Source: an uncultured Prevotellaceae bacterium (GTDB taxonomy: Bacteria > Bacteroidota > Bacteroidia > Bacteroidales > Muribaculaceae). Taken from it: a stretch of 64,000 nt of DNA. This document shows positions 63,171 to 64,000 of this stretch, piece by piece. Position numbers and translations under genes: made by a program. Positions within the stretch are counted from its first letter, which is position 1. Each line of letters opens with the position of its first letter. The notes below the pieces were generated by a model. That model did no database searches. It saw only the letters and a program-made list of their open reading frames with translations, and was not told the origin of the DNA. The stretch spans positions 38,355 to 102,354 of the forward strand of contig CAMVBJ010000008.1 in assembly GCA_947165675.1 (NCBI GenBank). The letters run 5' to 3'.

Positions 63171-63551
63171 GATACAGGGTGCGTCAAAATATGACCGAGG
63201 ATATGACTATTTTTGCCGATGTTTTCATCAGATTTCCCGTCAACCATGCAAAAAGGCGGGACTGCTCGTGCCTCGCTTTGTCAGTTGATGGTCCTAGGAA
63301 AACCAGAGTACAAAAACGGTACATCAATGCAGTCCACGCCTATAGCATGGAAGCCGCCGTGCCGCCTTCTCTTGTACTCGTATTGAAAATTTCCTAGGTT
63401 CTCAACCGACAAGAATGGTGCATGTCGCTTCTATTATCTAAAATGTCTTGATTAGAAAACGCCAGTAAGAGTTCTAATCATTTGCAAAATTAGGTGTTAT
63501 TAGTTAGAAAAGCAAGAAAAAGCATTCAATTTAATGTTTATAGGAAAAATG

Positions 63552-63585
63552 CAAGGCGGCGGGACCGTGTGGTCTCGCCGCCTTG
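63552..63585 (-). terminator. Terminator of hppA
   Basis: Stem CAAGGCGGCGgGACC / GGTCtCGCCGCCTTG, 15 pairs with one G-T and a 4-base loop; on the minus strand it is followed by CATTTTTCC. Confidence 0.8.
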
Positions 63586-63638
63586 ACAATTATTGACGGG
63601 GGCTCGCAATTAAGCCCTTGATGGGTCAAATCTGAGGA

Positions 63639-64000
63639 TTACTTCTTGTAGGCGTTGATGACGTTCTCAATGCTATCGTCGATGCGCATCTTGTAGAAGG
63701 AGCGCCATACGAAGAAAATAGCGACGAGGACGAAGATGATGCCAATCCAAGGTGCATACTCGCGGAAGTTCTCGCTGATAGCCATCTCCATAGCCAGCAG
63801 ACCGAACAGGGTGGTGAACTTGATGATGGGGTTCAACGAAACTGAAGAGGTGTCCTTGAAGGGATCACCCACGGTGTCACCAACAACCGATGCGTCGTGC
63901 AGATCGGTGCCCTTGAGGTCGAGGTCAACCTCAACGACCTTCTTGCTGTTATCCCAGCTACCACCGGCGTTGGCCATGAATACAGCCTGGAACAGACCGA
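63639..64000 (-). CDS. hppA: Membrane-bound sodium/proton-pumping pyrophosphatase, C-terminal part (5' partial)
   Basis: The frame is open to the end of the window (reading GLFQAVFMANAGGSWDN at the edge), so the 5' part of the gene lies beyond 64000; the Met in the ORF track is internal. The visible 120 residues carry the conserved ANAGGSWDNSKK and HDASVVGDTVGDPFKDTSSVSLNPIIK blocks of membrane pyrophosphatases, with the acidic and lysine residues of the pyrophosphate site, then three hydrophobic helices. The enzyme couples pyrophosphate hydrolysis to Na+ or H+ export. In Bacteroidota it is usually Na+-pumping and K+-dependent, which the fragment cannot prove. It ends before a hairpin terminator. 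Confidence 0.92.
   Translation of the reverse strand, partial: GLFQAVFMANAGGSWDNSKKVVEVDLDLKGTDLHDASVVGDTVGDPFKDTSSVSLNPIIKFTTLFGLLAMEMAISENFREYAPWIGIIFVLVAIFFVWRSFYKMRIDDSIENVINAYKK

Larger units (their letters stand above)
63122..63638. other. Intergenic region before hppA, largely unexplained
   Basis: About 515 bases. It holds the promoter of the UDG-like operon and, from 63552, the terminator of hppA. The segment 63175-63400 is less AT-rich than its surroundings and has short open frames in both strands, possibly decayed coding DNA, but I could not match it to anything. GGTGCGTCAAAATATGAC near 63179 looks like the end of some insertion sequences; no partner repeat was found. Confidence 0.4.

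Noticed and set aside
63179-63397. 72-aa plus-strand ORF before hppA
   Set aside because: No recognisable product and no promoter; kept only as part of an unexplained region.

Overview
The window is a chromosomal segment of a Bacteroidota bacterium, most likely a gut or rumen Bacteroidales (Prevotellaceae/Muribaculaceae-like; the genus cannot be fixed by reading alone). The evidence is the gene content: a fused MurF-alanine racemase, GSCFA, DUF4270, DUF6089, DUF6242, DUF2027-Smr and DUF4890 proteins, DUF4492-cydA-cydB, SusE/F remnants, BspA-like leucine-rich repeat proteins and a PorE-like OmpA protein. The -7 promoter element TAnnTTTG recurs in front of many genes, which is the Bacteroidota housekeeping promoter. 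Overall base composition is near 50% GC in genes. There is no sign of phage, CRISPR or an intact insertion sequence.

Layout. 1-3.6 kb: the end of the mreD-mrdA-rodA cell elongation operon. 3.6-10.7 kb: an unknown membrane protein, a DUF4105 protein, SecA and an unknown cytoplasmic protein. 10.7-15.6 kb: tRNA-Thr, DUF4270 lipoprotein, a truncated glycogen-synthase-like protein, DUF4890 protein, NagA and tRNA-His. 15.6-23.2 kb: an envelope-biogenesis block on the minus strand (DUF6242, DUF6089, UppS, BamA and three OmpH/Skp chaperones). 23.3-27.5 kb: RibD, PrmC, GNAT, an Lrp-type regulator, an inositol-phosphatase-like enzyme and a tiny kinase-like remnant not in the ORF track. 27.6-31.4 kb: TrpS, an M48/YgjP-like metalloprotein, DUF2027-Smr and a small secreted protein. 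31.4-35.2 kb: cytochrome bd oxidase with DUF4492, then a decayed SusE/F gene. 35.3-42.5 kb: a plus-strand series of GSCFA, MurF-Alr, LRR protein, TadA-type deaminase, esterase and asparaginase. 42.6-52.4 kb: DUF4332, AqpZ, Ugd, PorE-like protein, an unknown secreted protein, an OPT transporter, an LRR lipoprotein and tRNA-Ser. 52.4-58.7 kb: a RecD-like helicase, a secreted endonuclease I and the korDABC 2-oxoacid:ferredoxin oxidoreductase operon. 58.7-63.6 kb: an AT-richer accessory stretch with an unknown secreted protein and a two-gene operon (acidic / PH-like / uracil-glycosylase-like fusion plus a polytopic TonB-domain protein). The window ends in the 3' part of the membrane pyrophosphatase hppA.

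How it fits together. Much of the window builds and services the envelope: peptidoglycan elongation (PBP2, RodA, MurF-Alr, UppS), outer-membrane assembly (SecA, BamA, Skp) and secreted or surface proteins, some with type IX-like C-terminal sorting sequences. Energy genes point to an anaerobe that tolerates low oxygen: cytochrome bd, ferredoxin-dependent 2-oxoacid oxidoreductase and pyrophosphate-driven ion pumping.

The most interesting items are the AT-rich two-gene operon near 59.8-63.1 kb, a promoter-bearing 53-codon ORF resembling only the N-lobe of a protein kinase, a triple-nested inverted repeat at 53.94-54.08 kb, a family of AACAAC-rich palindromes, a Tyr/Gly-rich segment in BamA and two candidate leaderless genes. 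All identifications are by eye from sequence; no database search was run.
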